This document shows positions 15,584 through 22,573 of a stretch of 22,573 nucleotides of DNA, piece after piece (position 1 is the first letter of the stretch; each line of letters opens with the position of its first letter). The DNA is taken from positions 1 to 22,573 of the forward strand of contig WFQA01000012.1 of NCBI GenBank assembly GCA_015487255.1. Direction: 5' to 3'. The notes beneath the pieces were generated by a model that saw nothing but the letters and a program-made list of their open reading frames with translations, was not told the origin of the DNA and made no database searches. Both the position numbers and the translations under genes were made by a program. Origin of the DNA: Paracoccaceae bacterium (GTDB lineage Bacteria; Pseudomonadota; Alphaproteobacteria; Rhodobacterales; Rhodobacteraceae).

Positions 15584-17776
15584 ATGCCCACCGTGACCGC
15601 ATCCGAGCCGGCCATCACCCCCGAAATCATCCGCAAGCACGGGTTGAACCAGGCCGAATACCAGCTTATCCGCGAGTTGATAGGGCGCGCGCCAACATGG
15701 ACCGAGCTGGGTATTTTCAGCGCCATGTGGAACGAGCACTGCTCTTACAAATCCTCCAAGCGCTGGCTGCGCACCCTGCCGGTCACCGGCCCGCAGGTTA
15801 TCTGCGGCCCCGGCGAAAATGCCGGCATTGTCGATATTGGTGATGGCCAATGCGTGGTGTTCAAGATGGAGAGCCACAACCACCCGAGCTATATCGAGCC
15901 ATATCAGGGCGCCGCCACCGGCATTGGCGGCATTCTGCGCGATGTGTTCACCATGGGCGCGCGGCCCATAGCGGCGATGGATGCGCTGAGCTTTGGCGAG
16001 CCTTCCCACCCCAAAACCCGCCAGCTTGTGCATGGGGTTGTCGAGGGCATTGGCGGCTATGGCAACTGCTTTGGCGTGCCCAATGTCGGCGGCGAGACCC
16101 GCTTTCACAAAAGCTATAACGGCAATTGCCTGGTCAACGCTTTTGCCGCCGGGCTGGCGGATACCGATAAAATATTTTATTCGGCGGCTTCCGGCGTGGG
16201 CATGCCGATTGTTTATCTCGGAGCCAAAACCGGCCGCGATGGTGTGGGCGGGGCCACCATGGCAAGCGCCGAGTTTGACGACACCATCGAGGAAAAGCGC
16301 CCCACGGTGCAGGTGGGCGACCCGTTCACCGAAAAGCGCCTGATGGAAGCCACGCTGGAGCTGATGGCCACCGGCGCGGTGATTTCGATTCAGGATATGG
16401 GCGCGGCGGGGCTGACCTGCTCGGCAGTGGAAATGGGCGATAAAGGCAACCTTGGCGTGGTGCTCGACCTTGAAAAAGTGCCCTGCCGCGAGGTGGCGAT
16501 GAGCGCCTATGAGATGATGCTTTCCGAGAGTCAGGAGCGCATGCTGATGGTGCTGCGGCCTGAAAAAGAGGCCGAGGCCAAAGCGGTGTTTGACAAATGG
16601 GACCTTGATTTCGCCATTGTCGGCCACACCATTGCCGAAGACCGATTTCTTATCCGCCACCATGGTGAGACCAAGGCCGACCTGCCCCTAAAAGCCCTTT
16701 CCGGCGAGGCCCCGGAATATGACCGCCCATGGGTGCAAACCCCATCAGCTAAGCCCTATACCGACACCCCCGACATCAACCCCGCCGAGGCCCTGCTGCG
16801 GCTGGTCAGTTCGCCCAACCATGCCTCCAAGGCCTGGGTCTGGCAGCAATATGACCACATGGTGCTGGCCGATACAGTGCTGCGCCCCGGCTCTGACGCG
16901 GGCGTGGTGCGCGTGCATGGCACAAAAAAGGCGCTGGCTTTTACCAGTGATGTCAACCCGCGCTATTGCTTTGCCAACCCCGAGATGGGCGGCGCGCAGG
17001 CGGTGGCCGAGGCTTACCGCAACCTCTGCGCCACCGGGGCCAGGCCTTTGGCCACCACCGATAACCTCAATTTCGGCAACCCCGAAAAACCCGGGATCAT
17101 GGGGCAGCTCGTGGGCTGCATCAAAGGCATCGGCGCGGCCTGCAAGGCGCTTGATATGCCGATCGTTTCGGGCAATGTCAGCCTCTATAACGAAACCGAC
17201 GGCACCGGCATTCACCCCACACCAACCATCGGCGCGGTTGGGTTGCTGAATGATCTGGAGGAAGTTATCCGCATGATTCCCAAAGGGGGAGACAAGCTGG
17301 TGCTGCTGGGCGAAACCAGAGGCCATCTCGGCCAATCCGCCCTGCTGGCCGATGTGCTGGAGCTGGAAATCGGCGATGCACCGGTGGTGGACCTTACTGC
17401 CGAACGCAAAGCGGGGGAACTGGTGCGAAAGCTGCATGCGGAGGGGCATATTTCCGCTGCGCATGATATATCCGATGGCGGCATAGCCCTGACAGTGACC
17501 GAGATGTGCCTTGCCGGGAAAACCGGTGCCGAGATTGCGCCCCACGCCACCCTGCCCGCCATCAACTGGCTGTTTGGCGAGGATCAGGCGCGCTATTTGC
17601 TCAGCGTGCCGGAAGCAAGGCTGGAAGCCCTGTTTGATGCCGCCCGTGCGGCGGGGGTTCCGGCGCAGGAGATCGGGCATTTTGGTGGTGATTTCGTGGC
17701 ATTGGATGATATCTTCATCCCGCTGGAAACACTTGCCTATGCGCATGGCACCGGTTTTGAGCAGGTGCTGGGCTAG
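15584..17776 (+). CDS. purL: Phosphoribosylformylglycinamidine synthase subunit II
   Basis: Catalytic subunit of the fourth step of purine synthesis, converting FGAR, ATP and glutamine-derived ammonia to FGAM. At 730 aa it is the small PurL that works with PurS and PurQ, neither of which is in the window. Signatures are the N-terminal NEHCSYKSSKRWLRTLP (active-site His region, about residues 50-66), VFKMESHNHPSYIEPYQGAATGIGG (about 92-116, read in two parts), GARPIAAMDALSFG, and VSIQDMGAAGLT-like sequence (ISIQDMGAAGLTCS, about 267-280). A second ATP-grasp-like half contains NPRYCFANPEMGG, TTDNLNFGNPEKP and SAAHDISDGGIALTVTEM. AGGAG lies 6 bp before the ATG. It precedes bolA by 75 bp containing only a weak 5-bp hairpin (CGCCC...GGGCG near 17790), so read-through is possible. 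Confidence 0.98.
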   Translation: MPTVTASEPAITPEIIRKHGLNQAEYQLIRELIGRAPTWTELGIFSAMWNEHCSYKSSKRWLRTLPVTGPQVICGPGENAGIVDIGDGQCVVFKMESHNHPSYIEPYQGAATGIGGILRDVFTMGARPIAAMDALSFGEPSHPKTRQLVHGVVEGIGGYGNCFGVPNVGGETRFHKSYNGNCLVNAFAAGLADTDKIFYSAASGVGMPIVYLGAKTGRDGVGGATMASAEFDDTIEEKRPTVQVGDPFTEKRLMEATLELMATGAVISIQDMGAAGLTCSAVEMGDKGNLGVVLDLEKVPCREVAMSAYEMMLSESQERMLMVLRPEKEAEAKAVFDKWDLDFAIVGHTIAEDRFLIRHHGETKADLPLKALSGEAPEYDRPWVQTPSAKPYTDTPDINPAEALLRLVSSPNHASKAWVWQQYDHMVLADTVLRPGSDAGVVRVHGTKKALAFTSDVNPRYCFANPEMGGAQAVAEAYRNLCATGARPLATTDNLNFGNPEKPGIMGQLVGCIKGIGAACKALDMPIVSGNVSLYNETDGTGIHPTPTIGAVGLLNDLEEVIRMIPKGGDKLVLLGETRGHLGQSALLADVLELEIGDAPVVDLTAERKAGELVRKLHAEGHISAAHDISDGGIALTVTEMCLAGKTGAEIAPHATLPAINWLFGEDQARYLLSVPEARLEALFDAARAAGVPAQEIGHFGGDFVALDDIFIPLETLAYAHGTGFEQVLG

Positions 17777-17851
17777 GCTGCGCCAATCTCGCCCCTTGCA
17801 TGGGCGGGTTGCTTTGCTTAAATAACCTAGCAAATTACTAGGAGTATCCCC

Positions 17852-18094
17852 ATGGCGATTGAAGCCGGAAAAATCGAGGCGCTGATCCGCGCTGCCTTTC
17901 CCACCGCAGAGATCCGGGTTGATGATCTGGCTGGCGATGGCAAGCATTATGCCGCCTCGGTGGTGGCAGAAGAATTCAAAGGGCTGAACCGGGTCAAGCA
18001 ACACCAACTCGTTTACAAGGCGCTAAAGGGTAAAATGGACGGGCCATCGGGCGAGCTACATGCCTTGGCGCTGACCACAAAGGCCCCGGAATAG
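17852..18094 (+). CDS. bolA: BolA/IbaG-family protein
   Basis: An 80-aa BolA-domain protein. The fold's conserved HYAASVVAEEFKGLNRVKQHQLVYKAL is visible in two parts, HYAASVVAEEFKG (residues 32-44) and NRVKQHQLVYKALKG (46-60), with the invariant His of RVKQHQ. It is the short type closer to IbaG/BolA2 than to E. coli BolA. Such proteins form a [2Fe-2S]-bridged complex with CGFS monothiol glutaredoxins, and a grxD gene lies two genes downstream in the same run, which supports that role in iron-sulfur trafficking or iron sensing. ACTAGGAG precedes the ATG by 8 bp. The stop (TAG) is followed at once by the ATG of the next gene. Confidence 0.93.
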   Translation: MAIEAGKIEALIRAAFPTAEIRVDDLAGDGKHYAASVVAEEFKGLNRVKQHQLVYKALKGKMDGPSGELHALALTTKAPE

Positions 18095-18340
18095 ATGGAT
18101 TACCGCCTGATCATTCTGGCTGTGGTTTTGCCGCTGGCCGCCGCCATTCTGCTGGAGGCATGGCTCAAACGCGGCAAAAAACCCCGGCCCTTGGCTGAGC
18201 GCATGCAGGATGGCACGACGGCAGATCAAAGCAGCAATATTCCCCTGGGCATGGAGGCCACCGACATTGAAAGCGTGGAGCACGCCCAGCGGCTCAGCGA
18301 GGCCGCCTCGCAAAAGAACCACGATGTGAAATTCAGATAG
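18095..18340 (+). CDS. Small single-helix membrane protein between bolA and grxD
   Basis: An 81-aa protein I cannot assign to a named family. Residues 4-22 (RLIILAVVLPLAAAILLEA) form one membrane helix, followed by a basic patch (KRGKKPRP, about 25-34) predicting an N-out/C-in topology. A polar, acidic cytoplasmic tail completes it. Its ATG immediately follows the bolA stop and grxD starts 23 bp later, so it is very likely co-expressed with both. The tight placement suggests a link to the BolA-glutaredoxin pair, for example as a membrane anchor, but that is inference from position only. Codon choice looks like its neighbours. It is probably a real gene because of the tight packing and plausible protein design. 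Confidence 0.72.
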   Translation: MDYRLIILAVVLPLAAAILLEAWLKRGKKPRPLAERMQDGTTADQSSNIPLGMEATDIESVEHAQRLSEAASQKNHDVKFR

Positions 18341-18363
18341 AATCAAAGAAACCGGAGATCAAC

Positions 18364-18726
18364 ATGACCAATGCAGCAGAGCAAATCCAGAGCGATATCA
18401 CCGACAATGCCGTTGTGCTTTATATGAAGGGCAATGCCCAGGCGCCGCAATGCGGGTTTTCCAGCCGCATTGCCGGGGTGCTGAACTTTATGGGGGTCGA
18501 GTATAAAGACGTGAACGTGCTGGCCGATGAGGCGATCCGCCAGGGGATCAAGGATTTTTCCGACTGGCCAACCATTCCGCAGCTTTATGTGAAGGGTGAG
18601 TTTGTCGGCGGTTGTGATATCGTCACCGAAATGGTGCTTTCGGGTGAGCTGGATACATTGCTTGAAGAAAATGGCGTGGCATTCAGCAAAGAAGCCGCCG
18701 ACAAGGTGCGCGAAGCCAACGCTTAG
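18364..18726 (+). CDS. grxD: Monothiol glutaredoxin, CGFS type
   Basis: Grx4-type monothiol glutaredoxin that carries a [2Fe-2S] cluster with glutathione and delivers it, alone or with BolA. The CGFS active site is at residues 30-33, in KGNAQAPQCGFSSR (relatives commonly have KGTPxxPQCGFS, so N24-A25-Q26 is a mild variation). The glutathione-binding WPTIPQLYVKGEFVGGCDI, with the cis-Pro of TIPQ, is at about 66-84. The length of 120 aa is normal, with a short C-terminal extension after the domain. A GGAG lies about 7 bp before the ATG. It is the last gene of the bolA group. A stem ATGGCC...GGCCAT (18737-18769), overlapping repeat copy C, lies 10 bp after its stop. Confidence 0.97.
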   Translation: MTNAAEQIQSDITDNAVVLYMKGNAQAPQCGFSSRIAGVLNFMGVEYKDVNVLADEAIRQGIKDFSDWPTIPQLYVKGEFVGGCDIVTEMVLSGELDTLLEENGVAFSKEAADKVREANA

Positions 18727-18745
18727 AGCAAACTCAATGGCCGCG

Positions 18746-18802
18746 CCCCGCCGAGCGCAGCGAGGCCATGGCCCAAACGTTTATGCTGTGTTGCGCAGCA
18801 AC
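18746..18802 (+). repeat. Dispersed intergenic repeat, copy C, with companion hairpin
   Basis: The 23-base arm at 18746-18768 contains CCGAGCGCAGCGAGGCCA. It is the inverse of copy D (18979-19001) with a single mismatch. A small GTTGC-GCA-GCAAC hairpin follows at 18790-18802. With D it bounds a 256-bp segment like a miniature inverted-repeat unit. Confidence 0.8.
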
Positions 18803-18940
18803 GCAGTATAGACGGAGGGTTTTTCGCTGACTTTAACGATGCGCTTTGGGCCGAAGCCGGGGTTGCCTTTGCTCGGGGCGGGGTAACAAGGTTTGTAAGT
18901 TTCTCGGCCATGCGCCACCCCACCCACTCCGCAAAGGCAC

Positions 18941-19001
18941 GTTTTCAGCAAAGCTGAAAACCGGTCTGGCGACGCCGGTGGCCTCGCTTCGCTCGGCGGG
19001 G
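18941..19001 (-). repeat. Dispersed intergenic repeat, copy D (inverted), with companion hairpin
   Basis: Read on the minus strand, 19001-18971 gives the same core as copies A-C (CCGAGCGAAGCGAGGCCA) followed by CGGCGTCGC as in copy B. The companion hairpin at 18941-18961 is a perfect 9-bp stem GTTTTCAGC-AAA-GCTGAAAAC. Its CAGC-AAA-GCTG core equals that of copy A. Confidence 0.8.
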
Positions 19002-19035
19002 TTTGCCGTAATGCCGTATTAGCGTTGGTTGAGTT

Positions 19036-19203
19036 TCATCGCCTGTTCAACAGTGCCGCGCAGGTTTAGATCGTGGCTGAGAAGCTGGTGTCAGTCTTGC
19101 CTGATCCCATTGCGCTGCGCCGAAAGGCTTTAAGATTGCAGAAGAAATTCCCAACCAAATACCGCCACCCATACATTATCTCATCAATTTCCAGCGGCTC
19201 TTT
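19036..19203 (-). pseudogene. Decayed 3' end of an IS5-family DDE transposase
   Basis: The minus strand encodes KEPLEIDEIMYGWRYLVG, then NFFCNLKAFRRSAMG and KTDTSFSATI. This closely follows the C-terminus of IS5-type transposases, whose usual form is roughly Y-K-x-R-H-x-I/V-E-N-F-F-x-x-L-K-x-x-R-R-I-A-x-R-x-D-K-T-x-x-S-F. The third catalytic acid of the DDE triad, the Glu of ENFF, is Gly here. A TAA at 19066-19068 interrupts the frame, after which TCAALLNRR and TGA (19036-19038) continue the expected tail. No N-terminal or central transposase sequence or terminal inverted repeats were found. The frame is open further upstream to 19278 but that part does not look like transposase. It is a non-functional remnant; the family call rests on memory of the motif, not a search. 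Confidence 0.72.
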
Positions 19204-19396
19204 GCCCATGTATCCGTTCAGGTCAGTAGAAAAGACGGGGGCGACCATACCTGCAAACATCCATTTTTTCGCCAACACAACTCATATTCACGCACTTCCC
19301 GCGCGAAAACCGAAAAGATAGCAGGCCAAAAGAAACAAATTAAACCGCCCCACCAGAATTTATCCGGGTTAGGGTGAAATTGATACGATTGGGGGA

Positions 19397-19425
19397 TTCA
19401 CAAACCGAATCACTTGTGGCATAAT
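19397..19425 (+). promoter_or_regulatory. Candidate promoter for ftsB-pdh genes
   Basis: TTCACA (19397-19402) and CATAAT (19420-19425) are separated by 17 bp, about 45 bp before the ftsB ATG. An inverted repeat GATTC-N7-GAATC (19395-19411) overlaps the -35 box. Each box has mismatches to the sigma-70 consensus. Confidence 0.45.
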
Positions 19426-19468
19426 TTGTCTTATCCGGCATCAGATCGGCAAAAACACAGGCAGAAAA

Positions 19469-19771
19469 ATGGAAAACTCAGATAAATCACGGGGCGTTGT
19501 GGGGTATATCGCGTCGATCTTCGTCGTTGTCCTTGTGGCCTATTTTTCCTATTCGGCAGTTCAGGGGCCCTACGGGCTGCTCAGCCTGTTTAAAATCGAA
19601 GCGCGCGAGGCCCAACTGCAGCAACAGTTGGATGAAATCACCCAACAGCGCCTGATCGCGCAGAACCGCGCCTACCGGATGTCTGACGAGTATCTTGATC
19701 TTGACCTGCTGGATGAACAGGCCCGTAAAGTGCTTGGCCTGATCCGTGGTGACGAAATTATCATTCAATAA
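19469..19771 (+). CDS. ftsB: FtsB/DivIC-family septum formation initiator protein
   Basis: A 100-aa single-pass division protein. Residues 10-29 (VVGYIASIFVVVLVAYFSYS) form the membrane helix. A coiled coil with regular hydrophobic spacing follows (IEAREAQLQQQLDEITQQRLIAQNRAYRM, about 43-71, read in two parts), then the acidic-hydrophobic tail LDLDLLDEQARKVLGLIRGDE. That tail (D-x-x-E-x-x-A-R-x-x-L-G) is the FtsB/DivIC hallmark. FtsB links FtsQ and FtsL in the divisome. Placement just before pdhA is common in alphaproteobacteria. The ribosome-binding site is poor (CAGGCAG). The 116-bp gap to pdhA holds CATGCA-type repeats around 19797-19826 and a TATATACT, so pdhA may also have its own promoter. 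Confidence 0.9.
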   Translation: MENSDKSRGVVGYIASIFVVVLVAYFSYSAVQGPYGLLSLFKIEAREAQLQQQLDEITQQRLIAQNRAYRMSDEYLDLDLLDEQARKVLGLIRGDEIIIQ

Positions 19772-19887
19772 CCTCACCTGCCCCGCATTTTTATTGCCAT
19801 GCATACCGCCATGCAAAAAATGCATGTAATTTCCCTTTTGGCTGCTATATACTGTGGTTTAACGCTAAACTACCCCGGGAGGCCCAC

Positions 19888-20901
19888 ATGGCCAGTGCCA
19901 AGAAAACAGCCAAAAAGCCAGCAAAAACATCCAATTTAGATAAAGAGGAATTGCTGGAGTTTTACCGCGAAATGCTGCTGATCCGGCGGTTTGAGGAGAA
20001 AGCCGGCCAGCTTTACGGCATGGGGCTTATTGGCGGTTTTTGCCATCTCTACATCGGGCAAGAGGCGATTGTGGTTGGGCTTGAGGCCAATGCCAAAGAG
20101 GGTGACCAGCGCGTCACCTCTTACCGTGACCACGGCCATATGCTGGCTTGCGGCATGGACCCAAAAGGCGTGATGGCCGAGCTGACCGGGCGCGAGGGGG
20201 GGTATTCGCGCGGCAAGGGCGGCTCGATGCATATGTTCTCGCGCGAGAAAAACTTTTATGGTGGCCACGGGATTGTCGGCGCGCAGGTGCCAATAGGTGC
20301 CGGGCTGGCCTTCGCCAACTGGTATCGCGAGAATGACAATGTGAGCTTTGCCTATTTTGGCGATGGGGCTGCCAATCAGGGCCAGGTTTATGAAACCTTC
20401 AACATGGCCAGCCTGTGGAAGCTGCCTTGCGTTTTTGTGATTGAAAACAACAAATATGCCATGGGCACCAGCCTGCAGCGCGCCTCCTCCACCCCTGATC
20501 TTTACACGCGCGGCGCGGCTTTCGGCATCCCCGGTGAAGCGGTGGATGGCATGGATGTGCTGGCGGTCAAGGCCGCCGGTGAAAAGGCGGTGGCCCATTG
20601 CCGCGCCGGCAAGGGGCCGTATATTCTGGAGATGAACACCTATCGCTATCGCGGCCATTCCATGTCTGACCCGGCCAAATACCGCACCCGCGAAGAGGTG
20701 CAGAAGGTGAAGGAGGAACGCGACCCGATCGACCATGTGCGCGATCTGCTGCTCACCGGCAAACACGCCTCCGAGGCGGATCTGAAGGTGATTGACAAAG
20801 ACATCAAGAAAATCGTTATCGAGGCGGCGGATTTCGCCAGCGAAAGCCCCGAGCCAGCCTTGAGCGAACTTTACACAGACATTCTTGCGGAGGCGAACTA
20901 A
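19888..20901 (+). CDS. pdhA: Pyruvate dehydrogenase E1 component, alpha subunit
   Basis: Thiamine-diphosphate-dependent alpha subunit that decarboxylates pyruvate, with PdhB, in the pyruvate dehydrogenase complex. The Lys/Ala-rich N-terminus (ASAKKTAKKPAKT) is a flexible basic tail, as seen in E1 subunits that bind the E2 core. The body has RRFEEKAGQLYGMGLIGGF (about 32-50), RDHGHMLACG and the ThDP/Mg2+ motif GDGAANQGQVYE ending at ENN (about 155-188). The loop YRYRGHSMSDPAKYR (about 250-265) matches the segment that in mitochondria carries regulatory phosphorylation sites. The 337 aa are typical of the alpha2beta2 type. GGGAGG lies 6 bp before the ATG. The TAA overlaps the ATG of pdhB by one base (TAATG). 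Confidence 0.97.
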   Translation: MASAKKTAKKPAKTSNLDKEELLEFYREMLLIRRFEEKAGQLYGMGLIGGFCHLYIGQEAIVVGLEANAKEGDQRVTSYRDHGHMLACGMDPKGVMAELTGREGGYSRGKGGSMHMFSREKNFYGGHGIVGAQVPIGAGLAFANWYRENDNVSFAYFGDGAANQGQVYETFNMASLWKLPCVFVIENNKYAMGTSLQRASSTPDLYTRGAAFGIPGEAVDGMDVLAVKAAGEKAVAHCRAGKGPYILEMNTYRYRGHSMSDPAKYRTREEVQKVKEERDPIDHVRDLLLTGKHASEADLKVIDKDIKKIVIEAADFASESPEPALSELYTDILAEAN

Positions 20902-21150
20902 TGGCCATCAATATTCTCATGCCCGCGCTTTCCCCCACCATGGAAGAAGGCAACCTTGCCAAATGGATGGTTAAAGAAGGGGATAGCGTGGAGAGCGGCG
21001 ATATCCTTTGCGAGATCGAAACCGATAAGGCGACTATGGAATTCGAAGCGGTGGATGAAGGGGTGATCGGCAAGATCCTGATCGCCGAGGGCAGCGAGGG
21101 CGTGAAGGTCAATACCCCGATCGCCGTGCTGCTTGAGGAAGGCGAAAGCG
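20901..21150 (+). repeat. Lipoyl-domain coding repeat, copy 1 (copy 2 at 22266-22515)
   Basis: The first 250 bp of pdhB and of pdhC are highly similar in DNA and align without gaps, including a stretch of over 30 identical bases around GAAGCGGTGGATGAAGGGGT (near 21043 and 22408). This is a direct repeat 1,365 bp apart. Confidence 0.85.
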
Positions 21151-22256
21151 CTGATGCCGCGCCAGCCGCAGCCCCGGCAGCCGCCGCGCCCCGCGCGGAG
21201 GAGGCCCCTGCTCCCGCCGCCGCCACCCCGGTTGCCAGCACCCCGGTCGAGCAAGACCTGCCCGCCGGCACCACCTTCAAATCCCAAACCGTGCGCGAAG
21301 CCATTCGCGATGCGATGTCCGAGGAAATGCGCCGCTCGGCGGATGTATTCCTGATGGGTGAGGAAGTGGCGCAATATCAGGGGGCTTACAAGGTCTCCCA
21401 GGGCATGCTGGACGAGTTTGGCCCCAAACGGGTGATCGACACCCCGATCACCGAGCATGGCTTTACCGGCATTGCCGTGGGGGCGGCTTTTGCCGGTCTC
21501 AACCCGATTGTCGAATTCATGACCTTCAATTTTGCCATGCAGGCGATTGACCAGATCATCAATTCCGCCGCCAAAACCCGCTATATGTCAGGCGGGCAAA
21601 TGACCTGCCCGATCGTGTTTCGCGGCGCCAATGGTGCCGCCTCCCGCGTGGGGGCCCAGCACAGCCATGATTACGCCACATGGTATGCGCAGGTGCCGGG
21701 GCTGAAGGTGGTAATGCCCTATTCGGCGGATGATTATAAAGGCTTGCTGAAATCGGCGATCCGCGACCCGAACCCGGTGATCTTCCTTGAAAACGAAATC
21801 CTCTACGGGCGCTCGTTTGATGTGCCTGAAATCGAGGATTACACCGTGCCCATCGGCAAGGCCCGCATCTGGCGCGAGGGCGACGATGTGACGATTGTCA
21901 GCTTTGGCATTGGCATGCAATATGCGCTTGAAGCGGCAGACAAGCTGGCCGAGGAAGGCATTTCAGCCGAGGTGATTGATCTGCGCTCCCTGCGCCCGAT
22001 GGATACCGAAACCGTGCTTAAGAGTGTGATGAAAACCAACCGTTGCGTGACCGTGGAAGAGGGTTTTCCGGTGGCATCCATCGGCGGGTATATCTCGGCC
22101 ACCATCATGCAGGAAGCGTTTGATTATCTGGATGCACCGGTGATAAATTGCGCCGGTAAAGATGTGCCGATGCCCTATGCGGCCAACCTCGAAAAACTGG
22201 CGCTGGTGACCACTGAAGAAGTGATATCAGCCGTTAAATCAGTAACTTACCGTTAG
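20901..22256 (+). CDS. pdhB: Pyruvate dehydrogenase E1 component, beta subunit with N-terminal lipoyl domain
   Basis: Beta subunit of the E1 heterotetramer, here 451 aa because a lipoyl domain (residues 1-78) is fused ahead of the usual ~325-aa E1 beta. The lipoyl lysine is K43 in ETDKATMEFEA. An Ala/Pro-rich linker (about 80-120: APAAAPAAAAPRAEEAPAP) joins it to the E1 beta part, which begins at about QTVREAIRDAMSEEMRR and contains GEEVAQYQGAYKVSQGML, EFMTFNFAMQAIDQIINS and HSHDYATWYAQVPGLKVV. The C-terminal transketolase-like domain ends in VTTEEVISAVKSV. This fusion is known in alphaproteobacteria. The lipoyl part is nearly the same as that of PdhC just downstream. Its stop TAG is part of the AGGAG used by pdhC, so translation is likely coupled. 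Confidence 0.97.
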   Translation: MAINILMPALSPTMEEGNLAKWMVKEGDSVESGDILCEIETDKATMEFEAVDEGVIGKILIAEGSEGVKVNTPIAVLLEEGESADAAPAAAPAAAAPRAEEAPAPAAATPVASTPVEQDLPAGTTFKSQTVREAIRDAMSEEMRRSADVFLMGEEVAQYQGAYKVSQGMLDEFGPKRVIDTPITEHGFTGIAVGAAFAGLNPIVEFMTFNFAMQAIDQIINSAAKTRYMSGGQMTCPIVFRGANGAASRVGAQHSHDYATWYAQVPGLKVVMPYSADDYKGLLKSAIRDPNPVIFLENEILYGRSFDVPEIEDYTVPIGKARIWREGDDVTIVSFGIGMQYALEAADKLAEEGISAEVIDLRSLRPMDTETVLKSVMKTNRCVTVEEGFPVASIGGYISATIMQEAFDYLDAPVINCAGKDVPMPYAANLEKLALVTTEEVISAVKSVTYR

Positions 22257-22265
22257 GAGCGGATC

Positions 22266-22573
22266 ATGCCAATAAATATCCTGATGCCCGCGCTTTCGCC
22301 CACCATGGAAGAGGGCACCCTTGCCAAATGGCTTGTGAAGGAAGGCGACACGGTTGAATCCGGCGACGTGCTTTGCGAGATCGAAACCGACAAGGCGACG
22401 ATGGAGTTTGAAGCGGTGGATGAAGGGGTGATCGGCAAGATCATCGTGGCCGATGGCACCGAGAATGTTGCGGTCAACGCCCCGATCGCCGTGCTGCTGG
22501 AGGAAGGCGAAAGCGTTGACGATATCAGCGCCGCCCCCGCCGCAGCAGCGGCCCCAAGCCCTGCACCAAAAGC
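22266..22573 (+). CDS. pdhC: Pyruvate dehydrogenase E2, dihydrolipoamide acetyltransferase (partial, N-terminal lipoyl domain only)
   Basis: Start of the E2 core subunit, which takes acetyl groups from E1 onto its lipoyl lysine and passes them to CoA. About 102 codons are in the window: the lipoyl domain at residues 1-78 with the lysine in ETDKATMEFEA (K43), then the beginning of an Ala/Pro linker (SAAPAAAAAPSPAPK). The peripheral-subunit-binding and catalytic domains are outside. Because E1 beta carries the same module, the assignment to E2 rests on gene order (pdhA-pdhB-pdhC) and on the absence of any E1 or E3 sequence so far; a second lipoylated E1 gene is unlikely. AGGAG at 22255-22259 overlaps the pdhB stop codon. 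Confidence 0.92.
   Translation, partial: MPINILMPALSPTMEEGTLAKWLVKEGDTVESGDVLCEIETDKATMEFEAVDEGVIGKIIVADGTENVAVNAPIAVLLEEGESVDDISAAPAAAAAPSPAPK

Larger units (their letters stand above)
18727..19468. other. 742-bp gene-poor region between grxD and ftsB
   Basis: No intact gene is supported. From left to right it holds a small stem after grxD (18737-18769), repeat copy C, a roughly 200-bp unassigned stretch, and a perfect 9-bp hairpin (18941-18961). Inverted repeat copy D, the decayed end of an IS5-type transposase (19036-19203) and a promoter candidate for ftsB (19397-19425) follow. The mix of repeats and a transposase scrap marks it as an insertion-prone site. Confidence 0.7.

Noticed and set aside
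16745..18007. Long minus-strand open frame (420 codons) over purL and bolA
   Set aside because: Antisense to PurL with its full set of motifs; runs through the purL-bolA gap without recognisable features.
18723..18923. Minus-strand 66-codon frame after grxD
   Set aside because: Its C-terminal half is just the dispersed repeat translated; no domain features.
19066..19278. A 70-codon minus-strand gene
   Set aside because: The C-terminal part is readable as a broken transposase end, the start would be GTG without a ribosome-binding site and the N-terminal third matches nothing.

Overview
The window is an ordinary, GC-rich, densely coding stretch of a chromosome from an alphaproteobacterium, most likely Rhodobacterales (Roseobacter/Rhodobacter-like). 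Several traits point there: a short prolyl-tRNA synthetase (445 aa), a hdaA gene stop-to-start coupled to ppk and ppx, a pyruvate dehydrogenase E1 beta subunit carrying its own lipoyl domain, the ftsB-pdhA-pdhB-pdhC order, a CbbY-like HAD protein and a bolA-grxD pair. No genus can be given without a search. I see no CRISPR array, defence island, prophage, tRNA or rRNA.

Left part (1-9271, all minus strand). Read in transcription order, nadK, an AI-2E/PerM-family membrane protein, hdaA, ppk and ppx form one tight operon with 4-16 bp overlaps or gaps; it ends at a hairpin at 3129-3148. A second minus-strand operon follows: proS, lolC/E (TTG start) and lolD, the last cut by the window edge. Themes are NADP supply, control of DnaA, polyphosphate turnover, tRNA charging and lipoprotein export.

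Middle part (9272-15583). A 549-bp gap between nadK and glyA holds a structured leader with an intrinsic terminator and an alternative pairing partner, i.e. a possible attenuator for glyA. Then come glyA, a CbbY-like HAD protein with altered catalytic motifs, a small outer-membrane beta-barrel protein and a TerB-domain protein, all on plus. A 285-bp convergent gap carries a G9 tract, a dispersed repeat and a striking nested palindrome (13358-13463). Two minus-strand genes follow: a long-form beta-ketoacyl-ACP synthase III with a palindromic operator-like site at its start, and a secreted L,D-transpeptidase.

Right part (15584-22573, plus strand). purL is followed by bolA, a small one-helix membrane protein and grxD (the BolA/CGFS-glutaredoxin iron-sulfur pair). 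A 742-bp non-coding stretch with inverted copies of the dispersed repeat and a decayed IS5-type transposase end separates these from ftsB and the pyruvate dehydrogenase genes pdhA, pdhB and pdhC (partial).

No clearly new multi-gene system is visible. The most interesting signals are non-coding: the glyA leader, the nested palindrome, the four-copy intergenic repeat family with companion hairpins, and a 16-bp tandem repeat across the ppk/ppx junction.
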